DNA from: Polyodon spathula
Taxonomy: Eukaryota; Chordata; Actinopteri; Acipenseriformes; Polyodontidae
NCBI RefSeq assembly: GCF_017654505.1
Contig: NC_054565.1
Location: forward strand, 4,959,474 to 5,023,473
DNA length: 64,000 bases
Reading direction: 5' to 3'
Under the pieces are notes generated by a model that was not told where the DNA came from, did no database searches, and worked only from the letters and a program-made list of their open reading frames with translations. Positions 1 through 11,789 of this stretch are shown here, in pieces. Position 1 is the stretch's first letter; every line of letters starts with the position of its first letter. The position numbers and the translations under genes were made by a program.

Positions 1-56
1 TAAAAGACATAAAAGGGAACGTCTTTAATGATTTAATTACTTTTCTCATGACGAGA

Positions 57-66
57 CCCCCCCCCC

Positions 67-148
<82 letters not shown>
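57..148. repeat. C-run followed by (CA)n microsatellite
   Basis: A run of 13 C is followed by about 39 perfect CA dinucleotides. Open frames across it are products of the repeat, not genes. Confidence 0.97.
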
Positions 149-149
<1 letters not shown>

Positions 150-559
150 TCCCTCTCTGAAACCTGAACCGAATCCTTCAGAAAAAAAACGAGAGAGGTG
201 AAAAAGCTGGGTGCCTCTTGCGATGCTTCTTAACATCAAACAGCTGGAAGTAATGAAATATTTAAGATGCGCTGGATTCTGGGACTATTAATCCGGCAGC
301 TTTCTCTACTCCATGCCCTTTGCGACCTTCAGTCTCTGGCGACCTTGTTTACAGTGTGGAACCAGGCTGCATGTTAATGACGAGCCTCGACTGTGCTGCG
401 GCTGTGCCAGCCCCCATCTCCTGTCCATGCACAGAGAGGCACCCTGGCATCCCCAACCTCTCCTGTCTTAAAGTGATCATAGAACAAAACAAGTCCAGAA
501 CTTGTACTCATGATATCTGCTGCTACACTTGCTTAAAGAAACCTGTTTGCTAGCAATGC

Positions 560-925
560 TTTCAGATAGTGTTGCACTTGCTTGGTCAACTGGAGAGTGA
601 CATTGTCCCCAACCCCTTCAATGGCTTCTTTCCTGTCAATAACCAATCAGCTGCTTCCCCTATTGACTAACGTGCTTTAAGGCCAGTTACATGCTATGAC
701 CCCAAAGACATGTGAGGTGAGCCAGGCAGTGCAAGTATACTGCATAGTTTCTGTAACCAAAAAAAAGGGTTAGAAAACTAAACCTTTCTTTAGCCTGAAG
801 TAGAAACAGATATCGTGTTTTTACAGGAAAATACATGCTTGTTGTAACATGTGTTTCTTTCAAAACTGCACATTTAAGACCTATATAGCTAATGAAAGTT
901 CAACATTATGTTGTCAGCTTCAGTT
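560..925 (+). mobile_element. Partial copy (right part) of long-armed palindromic MITE family P
   Basis: The segment with the motif CAATAACCAATCAGCTG matches the middle of copies near 14.4 and 20.7 kb. The right arm (ACATGTGTTTCTTTC, AAAACTGCACAT) and an end like GTTGTCAGCTTCAGTTAC match the right arms of those copies. The left arm is not recognisable here. Family name P is mine. Confidence 0.6.
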
Positions 926-1233
926 ACTTTAACAAAACAGCCCCATACATTCCCATGCCTCCATCTACTAAACAGCAGGGGGAGAGTGGCTATTAATCTC
1001 AGTGCAATACAAACAGATTGACTAGTGACCACTTCAAAAATATTAACAAATCATGTGTTTGATAATGTCTGCTGTTGTGTTTGTTTATGTACTGGTTTGT
1101 AATACCTTGGTGTCTGTGTACTGTATTTTAGAACTGCTTTGAATTAAAAAAAAAAAAGATTTATTATTGTTCTAAAATGACATTTATATGGTAATACTAC
1201 TGCGACTGCACTTCTGTCCACACTTCACAATTA

Positions 1234-1649
1234 CAGCTGGGCACATTTATTAGAACACCTCCAGATTTGTCGTTTCTATCCTTTATATACCTACCTGCAT
1301 GAAAACCTTAGGGTGTGAGAATTTCAATTTTTGATCAGTAAGCAGCAATATAGAAATAACAGGCACTCGTGTGAAAATGTGAAAAACACTTTGAAATTTA
1401 ATTAGGCATCTTGAACAACTTATTAAAAAGTCTCATGCATTTTATCATTTGTGGCTGTGTGTTCCTTTTCTCTTATTATTTTAAATTCCATGTGTGGCCT
1501 ATTAAAGCAATCAGTTAAATCAGAAAGTCACTCATTTGCCTAGTTTGACAATTATCCAAGATTTTCAGTTCCAGTGGTTTGATTTCACACTCACAACGAA
1601 TCCAAACTACAGAAGCAGCGTGGTGTTCTAATACGTGTGCGCACTGCTG
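1234..1649 (+). mobile_element. Non-autonomous TA-flanked MITE, family M, copy 1
   Basis: The left end CAGCTGGGCACATTTATTAG and the right end CTAATACGTGTGCGCACTGC form imperfect terminal inverted repeats, with TA on the left flank. The interior matches the copy at 10.9-11.8 kb nearly throughout (AATTAGGCATCTT, GATTTTCAGTTCCAGTGG). There is no transposase frame. The TA target and CAGT-like ends suggest Tc1/mariner mobilisation. Confidence 0.75.
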
Positions 1650-1724
1650 TGTGTGACTGGCACCCACAAGGGTGACGTGTCACGTTTCTATTCGACTAGT
1701 CAACTATTGAGTGCTACTCCTGCG

Positions 1725-1800
1725 CAGGTCTCAGGTGTGTAGCTTTGAAAGAAATCCATGTTTTAACAAACACAGATTTTCAGTTCAAAGCATGATAATA
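1725..1800 (+). mobile_element. Fragment of palindromic family P left arm
   Basis: The string GTGTAGCTTTGAAAGAAATC, followed by an ATGTTTTAACA-like segment and a CAAAGCATGATA motif, resembles the left arms at 14.3 and 15.1 kb. The boundary is diffuse. Confidence 0.4.
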
Positions 1801-2128
1801 CTATCGGTCAAAGCAGTTTCTCAGTTTCTATGACTTACTCTCAGAATATCTTTTTTCACCTGCACTTCTTAGGTTGCCTCAAGAATGTCTTCTGGGTGCA
1901 AAGAAGTTACTGGCAGAAAGCATGTTAGTCAATAGCGGAATCAGCTGGTTGTTTAATAGCAAGAAAGATGCCGCTGAAAGGCTGGGGATAATTTCACTTT
2001 TCAGGAAGTAGTGAATGGAAGTGCATGGCAGGTACGATTTACAAGAGTATTTTGTAAGCTACAGTCATTGTAAATGTCTTTTAATTGAAGTTTTAGCAAC
2101 TGCTAAATCTGGATAATGAATGAACTGT

Positions 2129-2466
2129 TGATCAGGACTGGAGGGAGGGGGTGATTGGGGTGACTAGTCATCTGATCAGGACTGGAGGGAGGGGGTGATT
2201 GGGGTGACTAGTCATCTGATCAGGAGTGGAGGGAGGGGGTGATTGGGGTGACTAGTCATCTGATCAGGACTGGAGGGAGGGGGTGATTGGGGTGACTAGT
2301 CATCTGATCAGGACTGGAGGGAGGGGGTGATTGGGGTGACTAGTCATCTGATCAGGACCAGGAGTGGAGGGAGGGGGTGATTGGGGTGACTAGTCATCTG
2401 ATCAGGACTGGAGGGAGGGGGTGATTGGGGTGACTAGTCATCTGATCAGGAGTGGAGGGAGGGGGG
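2129..2466. repeat. 44-bp minisatellite, about 7.7 copies
   Basis: The unit reads CTGATCAGGACTGGAGGGAG plus GGGGTGATTGGGGTGACTAGTCAT. Copies are almost identical. Variants are AGTGG for ACTGG, and one unit carries a short extra ACCAGG. High identity points to recent expansion or gene conversion. Confidence 0.96.
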
Positions 2467-4140
2467 CAACTGGTAACCCTGAGGATATCGGTAGGCTAAC
2501 TGGGGAAACAAATGTCAATGCTTCATTTCTACTAATGCTGGCGGACCAGTGTAATTACTTTAAACCAATTAACTCCATTTCCAGTCGTGTATAAAGTCAT
2601 CTTTGTTGTATAATGTATAATTTGCTAACAAGCCATTGTGTGTGAGTTGTGTGAAGCAGACATGGTGATTAATCCAGTGGGATCAATTGAGATCAGGGAC
2701 AGGAAGAAACCAACTCAACAGTCGTCAACACATGGGCATGGGGGTCCCATCTACAGCAGCGCAATTCCATTCAACGAGATGAGCAGGGTCTGATCGCTTT
2801 CTATCCATCCAGCATCGATGGCTGCATGATTCAGAATGGCTTGCTATAGCTGTGTGAGCCCGGGAGGCTAGTGTAAGGGTTTTAAACGTAAGAGAAACCA
2901 GGGCGATTCACAAACATGCCATTTACAACATTTAAAAAAGAGACATAACTAAAGAACGATCATTCTTCAAAAACAAAAAGCCATTCATGTCATGTGCTAC
3001 ACAGCTGAAGCAGACTTTAATAAAGCCCTCATCAAGAACAGACTGATTATTGACAGCCTTGGATAAATTCGTGAGGAACTCAAACTCCCCCATGTGGTGA
3101 AGACTGTCCTACTTGTGAAACACGGATGGTTGCTTAGGGAGCATGGTGATGCTTGCATTGATTTCCGCAAACACTCTAGAAGGAATCAAGGCCATTTCAT
3201 TGTGGTTTTATACCTGCTTGTGTACTGGACAGTATTGCACTGCCATTAGGGATGCTGCCCCCTGTTGGTGAGATGAGGTTATAAGCTCTTACACCACAAA
3301 TATCCGTCTCTTTTGCATAGCGGTTAAGACAGATGAAGCATATATGGAAGCTACCGCAAATCCAGGTCATTACATTAAGTCTAGCGGCAAAAGTGCTCTC
3401 CCTCTTCCTTAATTATAAGATTTGGTACCTTTTTATTTATAAATGAACCCTGATCATTGCAGTCCTCTGATAAAGCTTTGGGGAGCATTACTGAGTAATA
3501 TCAGAACGGCTGACCTCCATTGAAAACAATAGGAGAGACGTGTCTGCTTGTTATACAGTGTGGGATAATACATTCTGACCCATATTATATTATTCTACAT
3601 CAATATATATGCTTCATCTGTTATTTCAATTCATGGTTGTTCTAGATTGGATTCCCTGTTGCCTCTTGAAGAGGGCGTTAATGGGACTGCTGTATCAAAC
3701 CCTAATGATATCTTTAATCAAAGTACATCCATAGTTGGAGCTTCCTTTAAATGTGAGTCTGCTGTTAGGTATCAGACTGCTAACAGGAGAGCTAGCCCAG
3801 CACAATGAATAATGATGGGGAACGTGGGACTTAATTCCGATTACAGTGCCGGTAAGAAATGACAAATTGTGGCACTGCAGGTATGCAAGGTAATCAGACG
3901 GATAATTGTTCCCTATTCACAATGCTTTAACTCTTGACGCACTCAAATGAACACATTCTCGAGCATCACAGCAGAACCAAACAAGCAAGTCAGTAGCACC
4001 CATCCCCCGCTACGGCTGGACATTCAAAATCAGAGCTTCCAGGGAACAAAGATGATGACGTGACACATCTCATCACCATGTACAGAATCGCAGAGAAGAA
4101 GAGTATGCAATGACACGCTTAATCACAGTTTGAGAAGTGG
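2467..4140. other. Non-coding stretch with no recognised feature
   Basis: No frame, RNA gene or repeat in this stretch could be supported. Base composition is unremarkable and slightly A+T-rich. Confidence 0.5.
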
Positions 4141-4149
4141 TTGTCCAGG

Positions 4150-4860
4150 TTCTTCAAATGTGTGCCTGTGGCAAAGTGGTTAATAGTGTGCAAGTGCAGG
4201 TGATTAAAGAACAGACAGACAATTGTAATCCAGGTGCAAAGGCTTGTTTTATTTGTTTTGTCCAGTGCTTGACGGCAAAACGAACAGTAAATAATAATGA
4301 TAAGTAATACAGCAGTGTGTATTACTTAAATTATAATCCTCGGGTTTGCCCTGAAAGTAATAATCCTGTTTTTATTACACACCCAGACAAAACACAAAAC
4401 ACATACACAAGTCCGTTAGTGTGAATTAGTGCTAGTGGTGCAAACACAGTTTATTGTGATACAGTGCAGTGCTGTTCCGGGTTTGTTCTGGCCTCTGGTG
4501 ACAGCTCTGGAATCCTGTTTAGCCTTCTAGTAATATATAACACAAGGCAATTACAGACAAACAAAACAAAACTAAACACTCTCAAACATTTTTATTCCAC
4601 ACGGGGTCTCTCACAGTCCTTACAGTTCAAAATGTTTTTAAACCAAACGAAGGAACACATTGCTTCGACCCCTATTTATACCGTCACTCATGACCCCTTG
4701 GTAAATGATTGCAGCCGCTCCTGTAACCTGCGGCTGCCACTTTATTTACCTTCCGGGTCAATGAGTTAGTGTACCGAAGCTCCGTCTCTTTTCTACATGA
4801 CCGACTTCCTTTTAACCCTCAGAACAAAGTGTCAGGTCAAGTAGTCCAGAGTATTCTGTT
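4150..4860. mobile_element. Possible solo LTR or retroelement fragment
   Basis: The stretch opens with TGTGCCTGTGGCAAAGTGG and has several near-identical short blocks (for example TTTATTGTGAT, AAACACAAAACACATACAC), stretches rich in possible polyadenylation hexamers on the minus strand, and a GC-richer end. The look is that of an LTR, but no paired LTR or target duplication was found. Confidence 0.3.
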
Positions 4861-5159
4861 CCCATTACTTAGTGCCCTCAGTAAGTAAGTCAGGTGGGAG
4901 ATTTACCACCAAGAATCATTGTCTTTTTGTCACAGTGACATACAGACGGATTGATGTGCAGACAGAAAGACCCCCCACCACCACCACCACCATCACCACC
5001 ATCACCACCATATACCCCCGAGGTCAATAGTTTAAATTTAAAAAAATGTAACACCAAGTTTCATGAAAATTGGAGCAGCAACTTTCACAACTATAGACAA
5101 GCAGGCTCAATAGCAGGTCATTTTTTGGCCAGGTCATTTTAGTGCTACTGTACGCCTTA

Positions 5160-5300
5160 AATGCTATCATACCTTGTGTTGTGCGTACCATATTGCCATT
5201 GTTTATTATATTTTTCTATAGTTATACATTACATTGTACATTTTCCATAGTTTACCTTTAATATGCTTTATATTATATTTTTCCGTCCTTTCACTGTGCA
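5160..5300 (+). repeat. Degenerate ~20-bp 'TTTACCATG' dispersed repeat, weak copy
   Basis: Scattered TACCATA/TTTACCTTTAATATGC motifs resemble the clearer copies at 5.9, 13.8 and 33.2 kb. Confidence 0.35.
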
Positions 5301-5869
5301 CGTTGATATGTTTTCATCACATTCCTGATGTAGTATTAAATTGCACAGCTATACCAGTGCAGGCAAGGCAAAAACTCAACCAACTACCTGTGAGTCTTCC
5401 TGATTCCTCGTTATGAAATATTTTCCATGCTAGAAATAATCATATATTCAAAAATGCCATTTTCAGTTCCAACGCATTTTTGCCCATACAAAAGTTATAT
5501 AGAATGCAAAGTGGCTGCAAGCCACCACTGACGGAAATAAAAGCATGCATTTCGATCCAGCACTGTTTATACCATTTTGATAACCCTGTTAGTGTCATTG
5601 TCTGAGAGATAAGGTGATGTCAAAGAGAGACAGAGATAGTGAGGGAATAGCCATCCAGACTTGTCGTCAGTCTCATCCATCTCTCCTTGCCCTCTGGGAT
5701 TGGGAAGGGGAGCTGACTCAGCAACTCCAGCTCTCCTCAGCTAACAACCATGCTGCTAATCCAACTTCTGAGCATCATCTGTCTCTTCTGTTGAGTGCTA
5801 GGGTTTCCTGGGCTATGGTGCAAGAATGCTGAGTAGACAGCCCATCCCTCCCCTCTCTCTCTTACAGGA

Positions 5870-6045
5870 GTTTACCTTGGCAAATATGCACAGTCATTTT
5901 GCAATTTTCCCATGGCTATACTATGCACTTTACCAACGTTTATCATGGTTTGTCATTTTTTTTTAATATGCTTCACCATACCTCTCTGGTCTTTACAATG
6001 CTTACCTATGCTTGGTCATGCTCTCACTGTGGTTTATTATATGTT
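5870..6045 (+). repeat. Degenerate ~20-bp 'CTTTACCATG' dispersed repeat
   Basis: A series of motifs such as CTATGCACTTTACCAACG, ATGCTTCACCATACCTCTC and TTACAATGCTTACCTATGC recurs at about 20-bp steps. The same composite occurs at 13.8 and 33.2 kb, and reversed at 10.3, 50.3 and 52.0 kb. Confidence 0.65.
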
Positions 6046-6082
6046 CCTATGCCTTTACATTGATCTTTAAGCTTGTCTGAAG

Positions 6083-6218
<136 letters not shown>

Positions 6219-6773
6219 AGACAAATAAACTAGGAAAGACTTTTCTGTACCAGTGATTGAGAACAATAGGCACAAAACAAAATAAATGCAGTTTGAAACC
6301 AAGTAAAACTTCTAGAAGTCTGCAAATAATAAGAATTAAAGGCGCAATACCAGCTAGGCTTGAAGTAAAAATAAATGAACGATTAATAATTTAAACACAC
6401 AGCTCACCAGTGTATATGTACGCATGCAAATAATAATAAATAAATAAAGTGCATCTATTAATGTAAAACCTCTTGGTTCAAGTATTCACCATTTATAAAA
6501 TGGCTTGGGTACATTAAACACTGAGATTGGCTGAACAAGATCACATGACCGTGCAGTTGTCTTACTGCACGGCTAGGGCAGAATTGCCATTGAAGATTAA
6601 TGCACGCTGGGTCAACAGGCAGTTGAAGACTTCAGGCCATAGAGATTTTATACATTTTTTTATATTTCTTTTATAGTACATTAACAGAAATTAAATTCCT
6701 CTAAAGCCCCAGGCTTAACTACCAAATGCCATTGGACTGCAGGGTTTGAAATTAGGGTGGAGATTAGTTGCAT

Positions 6774-7160
6774 TTAGGGTGACCACCAGTCCCTAATTCT
6801 GCAGGACAGTCCCGATATGTAAAGATCAGTCCCGGGCTTAATGCCTCCGGGACGACATTTGTCCTGAATTCGTAGACACAGAGCACTCTTACAGTTTAGC
6901 GCCGCAGTCAAACCACTGCATATCTGTGTATATAGTGCATCATAGCACCGGCCCTTCCACATTATTTTGCAACGCCTTACACTTGCTTGCCAGTTTAAAA
7001 AACAAAATGTATGTAGATATTCATGCGCGCTCCAAGAAACCTTTCACACGGTACGCACATCTGAACCGCATTGACATCTCATCTGTAAGTGTTTGTAAAG
7101 TGTTTCAGACACAGTGCTGCATTTTTGTTATTTCCTGAGTTTTGAAAAGGTGGTCACCCT
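6774..7160 (+). mobile_element. hAT-type MITE with perfect 8-bp target duplication
   Basis: The ends TTAGGGTGACCACC and GGTGGTCACCCT are inverted repeats. The flanks are the same octamer AGTTGCAT at 6766-6773 and 7161-7168, the duplication length known for hAT elements. The 387-bp interior (CAGTCCCGATATG, CAGTCCCGGGC) codes for no transposase. Confidence 0.85.
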
Positions 7161-7980
7161 AGTTGCATAACAACGGAAGGACCACGTATGACGTATGACA
7201 AAAAAACCCCACCTAAGTTCATATTTTCAGGAATATGGTATAAAAGGTGAAATACATTACAGACTTGCAGGCATCAGTGTGTATTATAATGCAGTGAGCA
7301 GTTTTGTTCAGGTTGACTAATATGACTGCTGTGACATTCTGCATGACTGCCTCACTGAGAGTCTGGGAGACTCTGGAGAAGTTAAACTAATTGTTGAGAA
7401 GAGACATAGGCAGCGTGTGTGGGGGGAATTAAAAACAAAGGTGCAGAGCATGATTATTGTTCTAGGGAAACTGTGATTTCAAAAGTCAACTTTACTTACC
7501 AAAGTGTATAAAACATGTAAATAAGGAGTTGTGTTTTAAAAATATAACCTTGAATACAATAAAATATATATGTATAAACACAGTAAGTAAACTGGGGCAC
7601 CATATTACAACAGTGGTCTAGCCAGGAGTTCCATTATTACCCAGTAATACATCACAACAATGCAATTATCCCTGAAACAGCACCTTTCAGTTCGAACACT
7701 TACATTCCATTCTGTTAGGAATGATTCAGTTCCCCTTCTCTTCACATCTAATAAAAGCTATACTAATTAGTACAGAGCAAGTACACTGATTATATCATTT
7801 ATCCAATTTGACACCGCCTTCAAATTTTATTTATTTTTTAATCCATGATTTATAATAAGTGTCTGAGGTCAGTAGATTGTCTCCAATCTTTTTGTGAAGA
7901 AGACAAAGATACAGATGGAAATGTAGGAAGGCAGGTGTCATGAGAGCCCCCTCACAGCTCTGCAAGAGAGGGAGAGAAAG

Positions 7981-7983
<3 letters not shown>

Positions 7984-8061
<78 letters not shown>
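7984..8061. repeat. (GA)n microsatellite
   Basis: About 39 perfect GA dinucleotides, preceded by a short impure GA-rich lead. Confidence 0.97.
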
Positions 8062-8065
<4 letters not shown>

Positions 8066-8265
8066 ATGTGCTGAACTGTGTGGACCACGCTACCTAAATA
8101 ATGTGCAAGCAACATGCATTGAGACACGTGTAACCATTTTCTTGATTCACCACCCCGTTTACAAGGCAGTGATCCTGCACTGCTGAGATAGTACAGGGTT
8201 TTGTTTAGCAATGTGAATATCACTAATGTCCACCATGGGGAAAAGCTACATACAGTACCAACCAA

Positions 8266-9960
8266 TTGTGCAGCTTTAGACTGTAGACCAAGGCATTACA
8301 AGCTCTCTAGAGTCCTCCAGCTCATTTCCAGTGCAGTGATCTACGTCCGTACTATTGAGAATCTTACTAATACCTATAGAAACATTCAATGTAGGAAGCC
8401 TCGATATCTGATCTTGATAACCTTGTTTATTGTAACATTACTTCATTTTTTGTTTTACAATACCACTATATTCTGGACCTGCAATTAAACTGATAACACA
8501 TTTATGTTAACGCAACGTCACATGTGTGTTTATCAGCTACTGGGTTTACTTACAGTAAATTCGGCACAATTTTTTAATTTTTTTATTACATCAGAGCAGT
8601 TATTTCTTCAACACAACTCGCCATAGAACTCGTCCTTGAGTTAGTTTGAAGGTTGGATCAATGATGGAATTAAATCTATATTTGTATTTCTAGTTTGCTT
8701 TATAAAATAACTGACTTGCCTTTTTGTTAAATCTGCATTCTGTTTCAGGTATGAAACTGGCAAATGTCCACTCAGGCTGTTGGATTCCAGAGGTAAAAGG
8801 CTAGTGGCTGTCTCGCCTACCAGACATGTCTCTTTTCAGACTGTTGAGAAGACTCCCCCTCTTTGTGCTTGTAGACCAGTCCGAGCTGTCTAATGATAGG
8901 CACTGTGGCTGCCCCTCCTTGTATTAACACAGGCAATGGAGGGCTGTGCTGTGTCTAATCCCCTCTGAGCTGTGCAATTACACAACAGGCCTCCTTTGCA
9001 TGGGGATTAGGCTGCTGTGAGTTCACGACTGTGGTGCGGTGTTTGAGTGGCTGTGACCCACTTTTCAACATAAGCAGACAGACAGGCGGGGAAGCAGGGA
9101 GGCTGTGTGGTTTGGGATTGTGGAAAAAGGAGGGCTAGCCATTCAGTTTGCCTCTTGCTAGCAGGAACATTATCATGGGTCCCCTTTTAAATTCTCGTAA
9201 GGGCTCTTGTTAGTACAAGCGATATTTTGACATTTTTGTGCTGAAGATTTTTGTTAGGTGTTTAAATCTTGATGTTTTTTTCATCGATAGTTGAATGATC
9301 AATACATTTGTTTTTTTTTCTGCAGTCTCATTCCTCCATTCGAGAGCCGATCCTAATTGGGTTTGACAGTCCCAATTCAAACTGGTCTGCTGCAGATGGA
9401 AACAAATGAGGTTTAAAACTGATTGGAAATCAGTCCCAATGGAAGGAAACATTCTGTCCTGGCTTTGTGATTACCCCATTCTCAGCAGAACTGAGTTAAT
9501 GAATTAGCCAGAAGAAACTGCAGAAAAAAACAGACTGAACCTTCTAGTTATCTAACAACTGGTTAGGAGCCCTATGAAAGGGAGTGTGGGTAATCCACAA
9601 ACAGACAGGAAGTGACACAGGAAGTTGACGTTTGCGACGCTACTCCGGATTTGTTTACAAACAAAAGAAAAGCCATGTGATGCTGCCAGCAATGGTAGTG
9701 CACGGGGACATACAGGAAGGTAACAGAGCAGAACATGTAAAAAGGCAAAACAAACAGAAAACAAACTAAGAAACGAAGGGCTGCCGTCAACACAGCACGC
9801 TACTCCCACTACTCAGGGAGGTCCCGCTGGCACACTCTTCAAACACTCAGGGGGGATTTAAAATTGCTAATCTAACCCCTGTCCCGTTAATAAGAAGAAC
9901 CCCAATCCCGGTTATGCACCCAGTGCTCAGGTTGTAACTTCTTAAGGTTGGTTGGACGGT
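8266..9960. other. Non-coding stretch with no recognised feature
   Basis: Only short chance frames are present and I recognise no repeat. 8810-9180 is somewhat richer in G+C than its surroundings. Confidence 0.45.
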
Positions 9961-9984
9961 CCTGTCCTGGTTTTTCAACCAACA

Positions 9985-10130
9985 ACAACAATTCATCTTC
10001 TATAGCGCCTTTCATCACAAGGATCCCAAGAACCAGAACAATTAAATCATTCAATTAAACCAAGAACAATTAAACCATTAAATTAAAAACAATCCAATAC
10101 AGAATTTGATAAAACAGAAAAAAAGATTTA
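9985..10130 (+). repeat. Fish dispersed repeat fragment ('TATAGCGCCTTTCATCACAA')
   Basis: The string TATAGCGCCTTTCATCACAA followed by GGATCCCAAG is a familiar motif of fish interspersed repeats. Degenerate A+T-rich AATTAAA units follow. Confidence 0.5.
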
Positions 10131-10304
10131 AAAAAAAAAAAATTGTAAAATTAGAAAAACTAACATACAAAGCTAGTTTGTAGAAATAGACCAATTAAAA
10201 TTGGAATTAAAAAAGAGAATAAAGTCCAACGCCTGTCACGGTTTGCCTTTTATGGCAAGATGCTCCACCGGGACACGTATAAAAGCTTGCCAGTGTAAAA
10301 CCCT

Positions 10305-10430
10305 AGAAAAGAGTAATAATAGTGAAACTATGGTAAAGCACAGGTAAGTACTGTAAAGCACAGAGAGGTATGGTAAAGTATATTTAAAAAAAAAAATATG
10401 GTAAACCATGACAAATGCACAGTATAACCA
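10305..10430 (-). repeat. Degenerate ~20-bp 'TGGTAAAGCA' dispersed repeat, reverse copy
   Basis: ATGGTAAAGCACAG, TACTGTAAAGCACAGAGAGG and TATGGTAAAG recur at short steps, and are the reverse complement of the composite at 5.9, 13.8 and 33.2 kb. Confidence 0.65.
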
Positions 10431-10893
10431 CAGAAGACCTACCGTGCAAATTTACTATAGTAGCGCTTGTAAGTATCAATGTGTGTCTCATTCCATTCTA
10501 CTGTACCTTGTGCTACCACTGCCCCCGAGACAACACATAACCTCTAGTGTCACTGTCTATTTGTATAGCCATTGTAGATCATTCAGTGTGAATATTGAGA
10601 TCAAAATGTATATTTAATGAAAGCTACAAAGGGAAATAATGTTGTAATAAATAAAGGTTGGTCTGTCGTATTGGGAGTTATGATTGTAGCTTCTCAACTA
10701 TTCTGTGGTTTTGGAGCTGAGATTAGTCAATCTTTTAATGAATCTATTTTTCTTGGACTGGAACAGAGAGTGTTGCTTTAATGGGTTACACATGCTCTCA
10801 TTACAGAACTGCAAAGGTCCTGAATGCTCGTAAGCCACTTATTGGCAAAATGCAACAACCATGTGCCGAATTCTAGATAAATGGCAACACATA

Positions 10894-11784
10894 CAGTGGT
10901 GTGCAAATATATTAGAAGGTGTGTTGTTTACATACTTTGTATACCTACCTGCAATTTTCAGTAAGTAATCAGTGATATAGAAACAATAGGCACTCATTTG
11001 TGAAAATGTTAGACAACTATGTGCTTTAATTAGGCATCTTAATTAAACAACTTCTAAAGAGCCTCATGTATTTTACCATTTGTGGCTNNNNNNNNNNNNN
11101 NNNNNNNNNNNNNNNNNNNNNNNNNNNNNNNNNNNNNNNNNNNNNNNNNNNNNNNNNNNNNNNNNNNNNNNNNNNNNNNNNNNNNNNNNNNNNNNNNNNN
11201 NNNNNNNNNNNNNNNNNNNNNNNNNNNNNNNNNNNNNNNNNNNNNNNNNNNNNNNNNNNNNNNNNNNNNNNNNNNNNNNNNNNNNNNNNNNNNNNNNNNN
11301 NNNNNNNNNNNNNNNNNNNNNNNNNNNNNNNNNNNNNNNNNNNNNNNNNNNNNNNNNNNNNNNNNNNNNNNNNNNNNNNNNNNNNNNNNNNNNNNNNNNN
11401 NNNNNNNNNNNNNNNNNNNNNNNNNNNNNNNNNNNNNNNNNNNNNNNNNNNNNNNNNNNNNNNNNNNNNNNNNNNNNNNNNNNNNNNNNNNNNNNNNNNN
11501 NNNNNNNNNNNNNNNNNNNNNNNNNNNNNNNNNNNNNNNNNNNNNNNNNNNNNNNNNNNNNNNNNNNNNNNNNNNNNNNNNNNNNNNATGTGTTCCTTTT
11601 CGCTTACAATTTTAAATGAACTGCATGTGTGGCCAATTCAAGTCACCAATTCAATTAGACAATCACTAATTTGCCTATTTTGAAAATGTTCCAAGATTTT
11701 CAGTTCCAGTGGTTTGATTTCATATGCACAACAAATCAAAAGTACAGAAGCAATGGGGTTCTCTAATACATGCGTACACTACTG
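10894..11784 (+). mobile_element. TA-flanked MITE, family M, copy 2 (split by an assembly gap)
   Basis: The ends CAGTGGTGTGCAAATATATT and AATACATGCGTACACTACTG are inverted repeats. TA flanks both sides (10892-10893 and 11785-11786). Known sequence totals 391 bp, against 416 bp for copy 1. The 500-N gap falls between GTGGCT and ATGTGTTCC, which are adjacent in copy 1. Confidence 0.85.
11088..11587. other. Assembly gap, 500 N
   Basis: Exactly 500 N, the same as the second gap, so this is likely a fixed-size placeholder. Comparison with MITE copy 1 suggests that little or no sequence may be missing. Confidence 0.97.
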
Positions 11785-11789
11785 TACAT

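Noticed and set aside
320..553. Cys-rich 77-residue frame as a small secreted peptide
   Set aside because: No signal peptide or known cysteine pattern, and it ends at the edge of a dispersed repeat; not supportable.
11066..11683. Long frames across N runs (also at 27851-28503)
   Set aside because: Unknown bases are being read as open; no real coding evidence.
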